From contig NZ_JQCD01000021.1 of the NCBI RefSeq assembly GCF_001437425.1, positions 81,377-145,376 on the forward strand: 64,000 bases of DNA, written 5' to 3'. Made by a program: the position numbers and the translations under genes. How positions within the stretch are numbered: the stretch's first letter is position 1; each line of letters opens with the position of its first letter. Under the pieces are notes generated by a model, which had not been told where the DNA came from, ran no database searches, and saw only the letters and a list, made by a program, of their open reading frames with translations. Source of the DNA: Weissella minor (GTDB lineage: Bacteria > Bacillota > Bacilli > Lactobacillales > Lactobacillaceae). Of this stretch, positions 1 through 8,110 are shown one piece after another.

Positions 1-72
1 TTAACTCAACAACAGATATAAATATACCATCTATTTTGAATGTGTGCAAGCTTTTTTTTGAAAAAAGTATAC

Positions 73-100
73 AAAAAAACCTGACTCGTAAAAGTCAGGT
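73..100 (-). terminator. Terminator of tRNA-Lys
   Basis: On the minus strand ACCTGACT (from 100) pairs with AGTCAGGT (down to 79) around a 6-base loop, followed by a run of T (A73-A78 on the plus strand). Confidence 0.85.
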
Positions 101-109
101 TATAAGAAG

Positions 110-182
110 TGGACAGACAGGGGCTCGAACCCTGGACCCACGGATTAAGAGTCCGTTGCTCTACCAACTGAGCTATCTGTCC
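110..182 (-). tRNA. tRNA-Lys (anticodon CTT)
   Basis: The reverse complement folds as a 73-base tRNA. The acceptor stem is GGACAGA paired with TCTGTCC with discriminator A. The D arm begins AGCTC. The anticodon stem ACGGA/TCCGT encloses loop CTCTTAA, giving anticodon CTT, which reads the lysine codon AAG. The T arm carries GTTCGAG. The 3' CCA is not encoded and must be added afterwards. A promoter lies at 216-244 and a terminator at 73-100. Confidence 0.95.
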
Positions 183-215
183 ATTAGGTTTGTTGCTATC
201 TCAACAACAGATATA

Positions 216-244
216 AATATACCACCATTATAAAAACAGTGCAA
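216..244 (-). promoter_or_regulatory. Promoter of tRNA-Lys
   Basis: On the minus strand TTGCAC (239-244) and TATATT (216-221) are separated by 17 bases. The tRNA begins 34 bases downstream. The same arrangement at 21-49 faces off the left edge of the window. Confidence 0.75.
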
Positions 245-379
245 GCTTTTTTTTCAAAAAAATGGATACTTGAAAATGAGGCTGTTCTGATGGGTTATAT
301 TACGAGGTTTATACGACAATATAGTCAAAAGGCGTTGGGTTTGGTAGAATGAAAACAAGAAACCACTCGGTGTTCGGCG

Positions 380-420
380 TGTTATAATATTAAAGAATGA
401 AAAACCCATAAAGGGGGAAG
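380..420 (+). promoter_or_regulatory. walR promoter and strong Shine-Dalgarno
   Basis: An extended -10, TGTTATAAT, occupies 380-388. No good -35 is visible, as expected for an extended -10 promoter. The ribosome site AAGGGGGAAG at 411-420 sits 4 bases before the walR ATG. Its run of five G is complementary to the C-rich loops of the candidate small RNA at 7410-7559. Confidence 0.6.
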
Positions 421-424
421 TAAA

Positions 425-1135
425 ATGACTAAAGTATTAGTAGTAGATGATGAAAAGCCAATTTCAGATATTATCAAATTTAATTTGACGAAAGAAGGCT
501 ATGATGTTGTGACGGCCATGGATGGGCAAGAAGCAATTGATTTGTTTGATGAAGAGAATCCAGATTTAGTGTTGCTAGATCAAATGTTGCCTGAAATTGA
601 AGGGACAGAAGTTCTCCGCCAAATTCGTACTAAGTCACAAACACCAGTGATCATGGTGACGGCTAAAGATTCAGAAATTGATAAAGTGTTAGGATTAGAG
701 ATGGGTGCGGACGACTATGTGACAAAGCCATTTTCAAATCGAGAATTATTAGCGCGCGTGAAGGCTAATTTGCGTCGCCAAACACCAACGACACCAAATG
801 TCGCTGAAGATGAAAGTGGTGACATTAAAATCGGACCATTAGTGATTCATCCGGATGCTTATATGGTTTCCAAAGATGGTAATGATATTGAATTAACACA
901 TCGTGAATTTGAATTATTACATCATTTGGCAAAACATATTGGACAAGTGATGACTCGTGATGATTTATTACAAACAGTATGGGGTTATGATTATTTTGGT
1001 GATGTGCGTACGGTTGACGTTACGGTTCGTCGTATTCGTGAAAAAATCGAAGAAACGCCAAGTCATCCACAAATTTTGATGACGCGTCGCGGCGTGGGGT
1101 ATTATTTAAAACCAGCTGATGAAGCACAATCATAA
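425..1135 (+). CDS. walR: Response regulator WalR (YycF)
   Basis: This is an OmpR-family response regulator of 236 residues, the usual WalR length. The receiver domain (about 1-120) has acidic residues D8/D9, a phospho-acceptor at about D52 in LLDQMLP, and the conserved Lys in VTKPFS (about K101). The C-terminal winged helix (about 135-230) carries the usual [15 protein letters not shown] recognition region. In Firmicutes WalR is phosphorylated by WalK, controls cell wall hydrolases and wall metabolism, and is usually essential. It binds direct repeats of the type TGTWAH-N5-TGTWAH, and a perfect copy lies at 7360-7376. It is the first gene of walR-walK-walH-walI-walJ, and its own promoter has an extended -10. 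Confidence 0.96.
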   Translation: MTKVLVVDDEKPISDIIKFNLTKEGYDVVTAMDGQEAIDLFDEENPDLVLLDQMLPEIEGTEVLRQIRTKSQTPVIMVTAKDSEIDKVLGLEMGADDYVTKPFSNRELLARVKANLRRQTPTTPNVAEDESGDIKIGPLVIHPDAYMVSKDGNDIELTHREFELLHHLAKHIGQVMTRDDLLQTVWGYDYFGDVRTVDVTVRRIREKIEETPSHPQILMTRRGVGYYLKPADEAQS

Positions 1136-1152
1136 TGATTAGATAATGAGTA

Positions 1153-1185
1153 GCGAGTGCTTTGTATGATAGACAAGGTGCTCGC
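1153..1185 (+). promoter_or_regulatory. Hairpin between walR and walK
   Basis: GCGAGTGCTTTGT (1153-1165) pairs with ACAAGGTGCTCGC (1173-1185) around a 7-base loop, a 13-bp stem with three G-U pairs. The following TTATTTTATG is a weak T stretch. It may be a partial terminator or an mRNA stability element that sets the ratio of regulator to kinase. I do not see an independent promoter for walK. Confidence 0.55.
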
Positions 1186-1220
1186 TTATTTTATGCCAAA
1201 AAAGGAAGAAGTACGGATGA

Positions 1221-3095
1221 ATGAGACATAAAAGGAAGTACAATTGGCGTAGTTTTTTCTCATCAATTCATTTTAAAGTGGCGCTAGTTTTCACACTGAC
1301 TTTGTTAGTTACTTTGGAAGTTGTTGGGGCTTTTTTTGTGAAGCAGTTAGAACGGCAAAGTTTGGATACGGTTAAGTCACAAATTGCTTTGAAACCATAC
1401 GCAACTGATACACTGACTGCAGAATTGGTGAAGTCTGATGATTATGACAAAATCAATGAAGAGATTTATAAAACATTAAATTCAATTAATAATCCGACAA
1501 TTAGTGAGATATCGGTGGTTGATGCAAATGGTGTGATTCGTGGAACGAGTGATGTAAATGCTCAGGAAACGATTAATCGTAAAACGACTGATTCAAATAT
1601 TAAAGCTGCGCTATCGGGAAATAAATATAATAAGAGCCCAATTGAAGAATCAAATGACAAACGTTATCAAGTGGTGGTAAAACCATTGGTCAATGCACAA
1701 TCAACGGATAACCGGATTGTTGGTGTGGTGGTTGTGCGTGCGAATTTAGAACCGACCTATAAGAGTTTAAATAATATTGCACTTATTTTCTTCTCTGCTG
1801 CATTTTTGGCAGTGTTGTTGGGTGTGATTATGTCCATTATTATTTCTCAAAGTTTGGCGCAACCGATTACGGAAATTAATGATCGAACTTTGCGTATTGC
1901 ACAAGGGGATTATACTGGAGAAATTCAGGTTCGTTCGAATGATGAAATTGGCCAATTAGCTGAAAACGTTAATATACTGGCGTTACGAATTGAAGAAACG
2001 ACTAATTCAATTGACTTTGAACGTCGACGGTTGGATTCAGTGCTTGAATATATGACAGATGGTGTCATTGCGACTGATCGTCGTGGAAATATTAATATGA
2101 TTAACACTACAGCTGTCCATGACTTGAACTTGAAAGATGGTAATAGTGCAATTGGTGAGTCTATTTTGGATGTCTTGCATATTGAAGAAAATCAAACTTT
2201 GCGTGATCTATTGGAAGGCTCACAAGAATTATTCTTAGATTTCAGTACGAATGGGCGTGATATGTATTTGCAAGCCTACTTTAGTTTGATTCAACGTTCA
2301 TCAGGCTTTGTGTCTGGAATTGTTATTGTTTTGCATGACGTAACAGAACAATACCGTGTCGATGAAGAACGTCGACAATTCGTTTCAAACGTCTCGCATG
2401 AATTACGAACACCATTAACTTCTGTTAATTCGTATGTGGATGCTTTGCAAGATGGTGCTATTGATGATCCAGAATTGGCTCGTAATTTCTTGGGCGTGCT
2501 TCAAGATGAAACATCACGTATGATTCGGATGATTAATGACTTGCTTGAATTATCACGTATGGACTCGGGAACAATGGCTGTCGATAATGAATTTGTGAAC
2601 ATATCTGAATTGTTCAATTATATTTTGAATCGTTTTGATATGATTATTGCGAATGATGACGCACCCGAAAAAACATACAGTATCCATCGTGAAATTCCGA
2701 AAAGTGGCATTTGGGTTGAATTAGATCCATCAAAGTTTACGCAAGTTATTGATAACTTGATGAATAACGCGATTAAGTATTCACCGGATGGCGGTGTCAT
2801 TACAACGCGTTTGGTTGATAAACAAAAAGAGGTTATTTTGAGTATTACCGACCAAGGTCTAGGAATACCGGCCAAGGATGTGGATCATGTGTTTGATCGA
2901 TTCTTCCGAGTTGATAAGGCGCGTTCACGTGCCCAGGGTGGAACTGGACTTGGTTTGGCCATTTCAAAGGAAATTGTGGAACGTTTTGGTGGCCGTATTT
3001 GGGTTGAATCTATCGAAGGCAAAGGCTCAACCTTCTATATTGCCTTACCATATGAACCTTATGAATTAGAAGATGAGGATGACTGGAATGATTAG
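1221..3095 (+). CDS. walK: Sensor histidine kinase WalK (YycG)
   Basis: This membrane histidine kinase phosphorylates WalR. It has 624 residues, close to the usual 610-620. The visible order is a first membrane segment (about 18-39), an extracellular sensor region of roughly 140 residues, a second membrane segment (about 184-208), HAMP, PAS (about 265-375), then the HisKA box VSHELRTPLTSV with the phosphorylated His at about 393. The ATPase domain has NLMNNAIKYS, DQGLGIP and GGTGLGLAIS. The extracellular region between two membrane helices is typical of WalK from rods and cocci other than streptococci. The ATG at 1221 is the earliest possible in this frame because a stop precedes it; AAGGAAG lies upstream. 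Confidence 0.96.
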   Translation: MRHKRKYNWRSFFSSIHFKVALVFTLTLLVTLEVVGAFFVKQLERQSLDTVKSQIALKPYATDTLTAELVKSDDYDKINEEIYKTLNSINNPTISEISVVDANGVIRGTSDVNAQETINRKTTDSNIKAALSGNKYNKSPIEESNDKRYQVVVKPLVNAQSTDNRIVGVVVVRANLEPTYKSLNNIALIFFSAAFLAVLLGVIMSIIISQSLAQPITEINDRTLRIAQGDYTGEIQVRSNDEIGQLAENVNILALRIEETTNSIDFERRRLDSVLEYMTDGVIATDRRGNINMINTTAVHDLNLKDGNSAIGESILDVLHIEENQTLRDLLEGSQELFLDFSTNGRDMYLQAYFSLIQRSSGFVSGIVIVLHDVTEQYRVDEERRQFVSNVSHELRTPLTSVNSYVDALQDGAIDDPELARNFLGVLQDETSRMIRMINDLLELSRMDSGTMAVDNEFVNISELFNYILNRFDMIIANDDAPEKTYSIHREIPKSGIWVELDPSKFTQVIDNLMNNAIKYSPDGGVITTRLVDKQKEVILSITDQGLGIPAKDVDHVFDRFFRVDKARSRAQGGTGLGLAISKEIVERFGGRIWVESIEGKGSTFYIALPYEPYELEDEDDWND

Positions 3096-4416
3096 AAAGC
3101 AATGGTTTAAATGCAAACTTTTCGTTAGTCGGTATGGATTAGGTTTAGTTGTAACTTTATTGATTGTCATTAGTATCGCCCTATCTTTTAGTCTCTGGTA
3201 TAGTGTCAGCAATCCGGGTAACCTAACCGAACGTCGTAATAAACAAGAAGCAGCCAAAAAAATTGTTGCCAGCAAGCCGATTCAAGCGGTATATGATACT
3301 GACCGCATCATTATCAATCAAAATAATGAACAGAAAGTGGCGGTTGATTATCATGGGTCTACGAATGAAGTGACTGAAAAAATTTATGATTGGCCTTTAT
3401 ATAAAGCACGTCGTAAGCGTTACTCGAAGTCAGACTACCTTGAGCAATTGAAACGGAATGATTATGCTGTTTTGTTTTACCCAGACACGGTCACGGGTGA
3501 TATTGTGAGTCATGATTTTAAAAGTGATATTGGGCTAAAAAGTTCAAATCACATTGATCGGATTATGGTGCCCTTAAATGGAAAAGGTAGTGTCTTCTTT
3601 GGTGATGATAAAAATCATCAATTCTATGAAGCAACGTTATCGGATGGGGCCAAGCCTTTAAATGTTGACTGGGGCCAACATCGTGTTAAAGCAAAGGTCT
3701 TCTGGAAAAATGATCAAGTGCAATTGGAGTTGGAAGAAAGCATCACACTACCGGAACGAAACTATTTGCTAGATGAAAATAAAGTGACTGACATTTCTAA
3801 AAATGTCTTTACGCAAACCGGAGATGCACCTAAAGCGGTGACACGCGGGGATGAGACGATTTATAGCGATACGTCGTCCCGGCAGTTGATTGCAAATAAT
3901 AAAACTGGTCGTATGACATTGGAAGCTTATGATGATAATCGAAATGACGATACATTGTCGGATCGATTTAATGCTGGGTATCATTGGCTGTCATCACGTA
4001 CGAATTTACCTGAAAACTTGTATTACTTTGAACAAAGTAAGAATGGTAATCAAGTGCAATATCGATACTATTCAGATGGATTACCAATCTTTAATGTTGA
4101 TCAATCGGGACTGGTGCAAATCAATTTTAAGGCCGATGATCAAGTTAAAATTGATTTTTCAAAATATGTGTTACAGGTGCCGTTACCAAAGCATAAAGAT
4201 AGTGAAGTTACATTACCTGATGAAAAAACAGTCCGACAAAATATAGCGAGTCAAGACTTAGGTGATGTCCAAGATTTGCGGGTTGGTTATGAATGGGTTG
4301 ATTCGGGTGATTCTGAGTTTATAACCTTAGTGCCAAAGTGGTTTGCTAAAATTAAGGATGAGTGGCACCCAGTGAATGATGATTTTACGGTTAGTCAGGC
4401 AGGTGATATAGAATGA
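3088..4416 (+). CDS. walH: WalK accessory protein WalH (YycH)
   Basis: This is YycH-family by position and architecture: a single N-terminal membrane segment (about residues 12-34) followed by a large extracytoplasmic domain. In Bacillus YycH works with YycI at the membrane to modulate WalK activity. The reading frame opens at 3073, but I prefer the ATG at 3088, since GAGG at 3075-3078 stands 9 bases before it; this gives 442 residues. The gene overlaps the end of walK and its own stop overlaps the walI start, so translation is probably coupled. YycH proteins diverge quickly, so the call leans on synteny. Confidence 0.88.
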   Translation: MIRKQWFKCKLFVSRYGLGLVVTLLIVISIALSFSLWYSVSNPGNLTERRNKQEAAKKIVASKPIQAVYDTDRIIINQNNEQKVAVDYHGSTNEVTEKIYDWPLYKARRKRYSKSDYLEQLKRNDYAVLFYPDTVTGDIVSHDFKSDIGLKSSNHIDRIMVPLNGKGSVFFGDDKNHQFYEATLSDGAKPLNVDWGQHRVKAKVFWKNDQVQLELEESITLPERNYLLDENKVTDISKNVFTQTGDAPKAVTRGDETIYSDTSSRQLIANNKTGRMTLEAYDDNRNDDTLSDRFNAGYHWLSSRTNLPENLYYFEQSKNGNQVQYRYYSDGLPIFNVDQSGLVQINFKADDQVKIDFSKYVLQVPLPKHKDSEVTLPDEKTVRQNIASQDLGDVQDLRVGYEWVDSGDSEFITLVPKWFAKIKDEWHPVNDDFTVSQAGDIE

Positions 4417-5240
4417 ATTTAAAGAGAATTTTATGGGCCTTTCTATATACGTTTTTGATTTTAGATGCGGTGTTGATTTATCAATGGGTAAATGTGAACC
4501 AACCGTTAAGTGATCCTGGGTCAACTCAGAGTGTTAAAAAAGAAATGCAAATGGACGGTATTAATTACGGCCAATTGAAGAATCAACCGATTTCAGGTGC
4601 CTATGTGGCTGGTGACCAAGACAGTCAGTTAAAGGACAAACGGAAACAATTATCCAATGATTGGCGGACAACTGAGTCAGAAAACTCTATCGTTGCGACG
4701 CCTAAGCAGCAAATGCATCTGGGAAATAATCAAAAAGAAGCGGTAGAGAACCTTGAAAAAATGATTAAGGATTCGTCACAAGTGATTGATGGTAGAGAAT
4801 ATCGATATGATGATTTCTTGACCAATTTTGGCCAAGAGGCTGTTACCAAAAATGCTGATGGTTATACGATTATTTTCAGTCAAATTGCTGAATCTGCAAA
4901 TAACCAGCGTGTTTTTACATCGCAACGTGGCCGAATTCAGTTTAATTTGGATGAAGGCTTCAATTTGAAGAATTATACGCAAAATCATATTTCAAATGTA
5001 GAAAGTTTGCGAAGTATTTCGGCATTAATTACGGAAGAGGATGCTTTAATCAACGCCTATCAATATAATGAAATTCCAAACAATAGTATTGTGCAAGCAA
5101 GTCGGTTAAGCTATTCAACATTGACGGTTGTTCGAGGTGACGTGATTTTCATTCCAATTTGGTCTTTTGTGGTGAAAGATAGCGCCAATGATGTGACAAT
5201 TGTCCGGATTAATGCCTTAAATGGAACATTGGCAAGATAG
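4413..5240 (+). CDS. walI: WalK accessory protein WalI (YycI)
   Basis: A YycI-family protein of 275 residues with one N-terminal membrane helix (about 5-25) and an extracytoplasmic domain. The C-terminal part has the YycI-like ending IFIPIWSFVV followed by NALNGTL. Together with WalH it is expected to form a membrane complex with WalK. The start overlaps the walH stop by 4 bases (ATGA), and a site resembling AGGTGAT lies just upstream. It is followed after 14 bases by walJ, completing the standard five-gene operon. Confidence 0.88.
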   Translation: MNLKRILWAFLYTFLILDAVLIYQWVNVNQPLSDPGSTQSVKKEMQMDGINYGQLKNQPISGAYVAGDQDSQLKDKRKQLSNDWRTTESENSIVATPKQQMHLGNNQKEAVENLEKMIKDSSQVIDGREYRYDDFLTNFGQEAVTKNADGYTIIFSQIAESANNQRVFTSQRGRIQFNLDEGFNLKNYTQNHISNVESLRSISALITEEDALINAYQYNEIPNNSIVQASRLSYSTLTVVRGDVIFIPIWSFVVKDSANDVTIVRINALNGTLAR

Positions 5241-5254
5241 AGAAAAGAGATAAC

Positions 5255-6055
5255 ATGGCAAGTGATTTTAAAGTTTCGATGCTCGCGTCAAGTAGTTCGG
5301 GAAATGTGACTTATTTAGAAACGCCAGAACACAAAATTCTCGTAGATGCAGGTTTATCAGGAAAGAAGATAGCAGATCGAATGGCGCAAATTGATCGATC
5401 GTTAAATGATGTTGATGCTATTTTTGTAACACATGAACATGCAGATCATATTGCGGGTGTGGGTGTATTAGCTCGTAAATATGGATTAGATGTCTATGCG
5501 AATGAGCAAACATGGGTCGCGATGGCACCAAAAATCGGTAAGGTGAATCCTGAGCAAGTTCATGTCTTTGAACCGAATCAAACGAAGCTAATGGGCGATT
5601 TGGATGTGGAAAGCTTTAGCGTATCGCACGATGCAGCGGACCCGCAATTTTATGCATTTCATCATGATAATAAAACATTTGCAATGTTAACGGATACGGG
5701 TTACATGAATGACCGCAGTCGCAGCATGTTAAAAAACGCGAATACCATTTTGATGGAAGCAAATCATGATTATGAAATGTTGCGAATGGGAAGTTATGCC
5801 TGGCCCCTTAAACAACGTATTCTAGGAGACAAAGGGCATTTGTCTAATGAGGATGGTGCTTTGGCACTTGCAGATGTGTTGGGAAATCAAACAAAACAAG
5901 TGTTTCTGGGCCATTTAAGTCCTGAGAACAATGAGAAAACATTGGCACATTTAACAGTGAGTGATGTTTTGACGCGTAAAGATTTAGGGGTTGACCATGA
6001 CTTTTTCTTGCATGATACGAGTGCAAGTGAACCAACCCGTTTGCAAGGAATTTAA
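5255..6055 (+). CDS. walJ: Metallo-beta-lactamase fold protein WalJ (YycJ)
   Basis: A 266-residue cytoplasmic MBL-fold hydrolase. The metal motif THEHADH lies at about 59-65, and LTDTGY and HLSPENN supply later ligands. YycJ/WalJ proteins are usual companions of WalRK; work in other Firmicutes links them to DNA exonuclease activity and to coordinating wall synthesis with replication, but the precise substrate is not evident from sequence. No membrane segment or signal peptide is present. It is the last of the five wal genes, and htrA follows after 58 bases with its own ribosome site AAAGGAGAAT. Confidence 0.93.
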   Translation: MASDFKVSMLASSSSGNVTYLETPEHKILVDAGLSGKKIADRMAQIDRSLNDVDAIFVTHEHADHIAGVGVLARKYGLDVYANEQTWVAMAPKIGKVNPEQVHVFEPNQTKLMGDLDVESFSVSHDAADPQFYAFHHDNKTFAMLTDTGYMNDRSRSMLKNANTILMEANHDYEMLRMGSYAWPLKQRILGDKGHLSNEDGALALADVLGNQTKQVFLGHLSPENNEKTLAHLTVSDVLTRKDLGVDHDFFLHDTSASEPTRLQGI

Positions 6056-6113
6056 GTTTTTTATAGGATGATTTGCTATGCTGTCAATATGAAAAATATA
6101 AAGGAGAATCGCG

Positions 6114-7310
6114 ATGTCTCAGAAACGAAGTTCAAACAATGGTAAAAAAGTACTGATGGTTGGATTAGTCGCTGGATTAGTTGGTGGTGGAATTTCAGCT
6201 GGTACGGTGACTTACTTGGCGAATAATCAACCAACAATCCAATCATCGTCTAAACGTGGTGATGTTAAAGTTGAAGATTCTAAAGTGAAGGGTGAAGCAA
6301 CGGCCACACAAGCTTTTAATAAAGTTTCAGGTGCTGTTGTTTCTGTGATTAATATTCAAGACACAAATACCTTATCAAATAGCCGTTTGTTTAGTGATTC
6401 TGATGATGATTCTGATTCGAAATCAGCAACTGCATCTGAAGGTTCAGGGGTTATCTACAAAAAATCAGGTAATGATGCCTATATCGTGACAAATAATCAC
6501 GTGGTTTCTGACGCTAAGGAACTACAAATTTTAATGAGTGATGGCACTAAAGTAAAAGCTTCACTCGTTGGTACTGATGAAATGACTGATTTGGCTGTGC
6601 TAAAGATTGATGCAAAACATGTAAAAGATGTTGCCAGTTTTGCTGATTCATCTAAGCTGCAACCGGGTGAAAGTGCCTTAGCAATCGGCTCTCCTTTGGG
6701 TTCTGAATATGCAACTTCAGTTACGGAAGGAATTATTTCTGCACCGCAGCGAGAGATTGATGCACAAAATGAAAAGGGACAATCACTTGGTAAAGCGACG
6801 GTTATCCAAACTGATGCGGCCATTAACCCTGGAAATTCTGGTGGACCACTAGTTAACCTGGCTGGTCAAGTTGTTGGAATCAATTCAATGAAGTTGGCGG
6901 GTTCAAGTGATGGTACTGCTGTTGAAGGAATGGGCTTTGCCATTCCTGCTAATACCGTGACTAAGATTATTTCTGAGCTAGAATCAAAGGGTCATGTTAA
7001 GCGTCCAAGTCTTGGTGTAAGTTTGGTGGATTTGAGCGCGATTTCATCAAGTGATCAACAAGATAAGTTGAAATTGCCAAATAACGCCAGTGGTGTTGTC
7101 GTGATGAAGGTTGCGAATGGTTCAGCCGCTAAAGCAGCCGGTATTAAGCAATATGATGTGATTACCAAGTTAGGTAAAACAGATGTGAAAGATACCAGCT
7201 CTTTGCGTGAAGCGCTCTATCAACAACAGGTTGGTGATAAGGTTGACGTCACTTATTATCGTGATGGAAAAGAAGCAACAACCACCGTTCATTTAACTGA
7301 AGGTGAGTAA
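6114..7310 (+). CDS. htrA: Membrane-anchored serine protease HtrA (DegP family)
   Basis: This surface quality-control protease has 398 residues. An N-terminal membrane anchor (about 11-36, Gly-rich) is followed by a charged linker rich in Asp and Ser (about 94-108). The trypsin-like domain has catalytic residues at about H129 (TNNHVVS), D159 (MTDLAVL) and S242 (GNSGGPLV). A single PDZ domain follows (about 300-395). In lactic acid bacteria HtrA degrades misfolded exported proteins and matures some secreted proteins. Location after walJ is the common arrangement in Lactobacillales. The candidate small RNA begins 100 bases after its stop, and no terminator is visible between the two. Confidence 0.95.
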   Translation: MSQKRSSNNGKKVLMVGLVAGLVGGGISAGTVTYLANNQPTIQSSSKRGDVKVEDSKVKGEATATQAFNKVSGAVVSVINIQDTNTLSNSRLFSDSDDDSDSKSATASEGSGVIYKKSGNDAYIVTNNHVVSDAKELQILMSDGTKVKASLVGTDEMTDLAVLKIDAKHVKDVASFADSSKLQPGESALAIGSPLGSEYATSVTEGIISAPQREIDAQNEKGQSLGKATVIQTDAAINPGNSGGPLVNLAGQVVGINSMKLAGSSDGTAVEGMGFAIPANTVTKIISELESKGHVKRPSLGVSLVDLSAISSSDQQDKLKLPNNASGVVVMKVANGSAAKAAGIKQYDVITKLGKTDVKDTSSLREALYQQQVGDKVDVTYYRDGKEATTTVHLTEGE

Positions 7311-7359
7311 AACGATTTAAATGCATTGATTTTACAAATTTATGGGAACATCTATAAAA

Positions 7360-7376
7360 TGTAATTTTTTTGTAAT
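7360..7376 (+). promoter_or_regulatory. Perfect WalR box
   Basis: TGTAAT, five T, then TGTAAT: an exact match to the WalR/YycF consensus TGTWAH-N5-TGTWAH known from Bacillus and Staphylococcus. Its centre is about 42 bases upstream of the predicted transcript start at 7410, over the -35 position, where OmpR-family activators often sit. The bases where a -35 should be are poor (ATGATA). Confidence 0.75.
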
Positions 7377-7397
7377 GATATTACTGAAAGTTCAAGG

Positions 7398-7403
7398 TAT
7401 ACT
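7398..7403 (+). promoter_or_regulatory. -10 element of candidate small RNA gene
   Basis: TATACT, one mismatch to the -10 consensus, 21 bases after the WalR box. It predicts a transcript start near 7410, which is exactly where the first hairpin begins. Confidence 0.65.
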
Positions 7404-7409
7404 TGTTTT

Positions 7410-7559
7410 ACCTGCTGTTCGCAGTGGGTCTCATTACTCCCCATAGTAATAAGGGGTATCATACAGCCCCCCATTGTATGATACCGATATAGATGAAAGT
7501 TATTTCATAACTGACGTCGCCACTACTGTATTTCCCCCTCTTACAGTAGTGGTTTTTTT
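7410..7559 (+). ncRNA. Candidate WalR-controlled C-rich small regulatory RNA
   Basis: About 150 bases with no open frame but strong structure. In order: hairpin 7410-7429 (8 bp, two G-U, loop TTCG); an unpaired stretch with CTCCCC at 7437-7442; a perfect 11-bp hairpin (7455-7465 with 7475-7485) whose loop is GCCCCCCAT; a 6-bp hairpin 7498-7512; and a perfect 11-bp terminator (7520-7530 with 7542-7552) whose loop is TTTCCCCCTCT, followed by seven T. C-rich loops that pair with ribosome binding sites are the mark of Firmicute regulatory RNAs such as RsaE/RoxS and LhrC. It does not fold like 6S RNA. I know of no named family with this order of parts. Confidence 0.7.
7520..7559 (+). terminator. 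Terminator of candidate small RNA with C-rich loop
   Basis: CCACTACTGTA (7520-7530) pairs perfectly with TACAGTAGTGG (7542-7552); seven T follow at 7553-7559. The 11-base loop TTTCCCCCTCT is complementary to G-rich Shine-Dalgarno sites. Confidence 0.9.
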
Positions 7560-7566
7560 ATGAAAA

Positions 7567-7608
7567 AAAGCGTGTTCGCAAGATGATTAATCTTGTGAGC
7601 ACGCTTTT
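7567..7608. terminator. Bidirectional terminator before ywiB
   Basis: A 16-bp stem (7569-7584 with 7590-7605, a few wobbles) has T runs on both strands. It mainly serves the minus-strand gene ending at 7619 and backs up the small RNA terminator. Confidence 0.8.
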
Positions 7609-7618
7609 CTTTTTGCAT

Positions 7619-8074
7619 TTAAGCTTTTTGATAATTAACGGCAATTTGATAGTGACCAAGTTCGCTATCATTTTCAATTAAGTCATAACCAATTAAGACA
7701 TCGCCGACCGTTTTATCAGTATTTTGCTGAATTTTCAAAGTGGTTGTTTTAACCGTTAAAACAATATTACCCGCGGGTGTGCGGTAGTTGGTTGTTGTTT
7801 CGTGGCCAAGGTCAAAATGTAATTGGGTATTTAAAATCCCAGTACGTCGCATTTTGACTGTACCATCAGCTTGGAGTTTAAGCATGACTTTGGCTTTTGC
7901 ATCAGGCATTTGCGCGTTTTCCGGTGCGTGTTCGATGTACCGAATATAATCGCCATTATCTGTGATGGTCAGGGTGGCTGGTTCATTTAAATCGTAGCTT
8001 TCAAATTCATCAAGGCATTTGATTTCACTACGAAGCGTCAAATTAATGTCAATATTTTCGAGATTGTTAGGCAT
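7619..8074 (-). CDS. DUF1934 family beta-barrel protein (YwiB-like)
   Basis: A protein of 151 residues resembling the DUF1934/YwiB family, small lipocalin-like beta-barrel proteins of unknown function in Firmicutes. It contains alternating beta-strand-like segments and the family-style ending GHYQIAVNY. A longer frame reaches 8119, but that upstream ATG lies on a minus-strand -10 (TATAAT, 8111-8116), so it cannot be the translated start. I place the start at 8074, with GGAG about 13 bases upstream. No signal peptide or membrane segment is visible. It is divergent from the HD-domain gene at 8167. Confidence 0.75.
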   Translation of the reverse strand: MPNNLENIDINLTLRSEIKCLDEFESYDLNEPATLTITDNGDYIRYIEHAPENAQMPDAKAKVMLKLQADGTVKMRRTGILNTQLHFDLGHETTTNYRTPAGNIVLTVKTTTLKIQQNTDKTVGDVLIGYDLIENDSELGHYQIAVNYQKA

Positions 8075-8110
8075 GAGACAATTTTTGCTCCAATTTTTAG
8101 GTTTACACCT

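Larger units (their letters stand above)
5..254. repeat. Direct repeat of tRNA promoter region flanking tRNA-Lys
   Basis: Bases 5-29 are identical to 200-224 (25 bases), and 44-59 are identical to 239-254 (16 bases ending in eight T). The two copies start 195 bp apart. Read on the minus strand each copy holds the same promoter: -35 TTGCAC, a 17-base spacer, and -10 TATATT (44-49 and 21-26 in the left copy; 239-244 and 216-221 in the right copy). The right copy drives the tRNA-Lys gene. The left copy points out of the window, so a second minus-strand tRNA or similar gene probably lies just to the left. Confidence 0.8.

Noticed and set aside
7410-7559. 6S RNA (ssrS) as the identity of the structured RNA after htrA
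   Set aside because: The 5' and 3' ends do not pair with each other and there is no long interrupted rod with a central bubble; instead there are four separate hairpins with C-rich loops.
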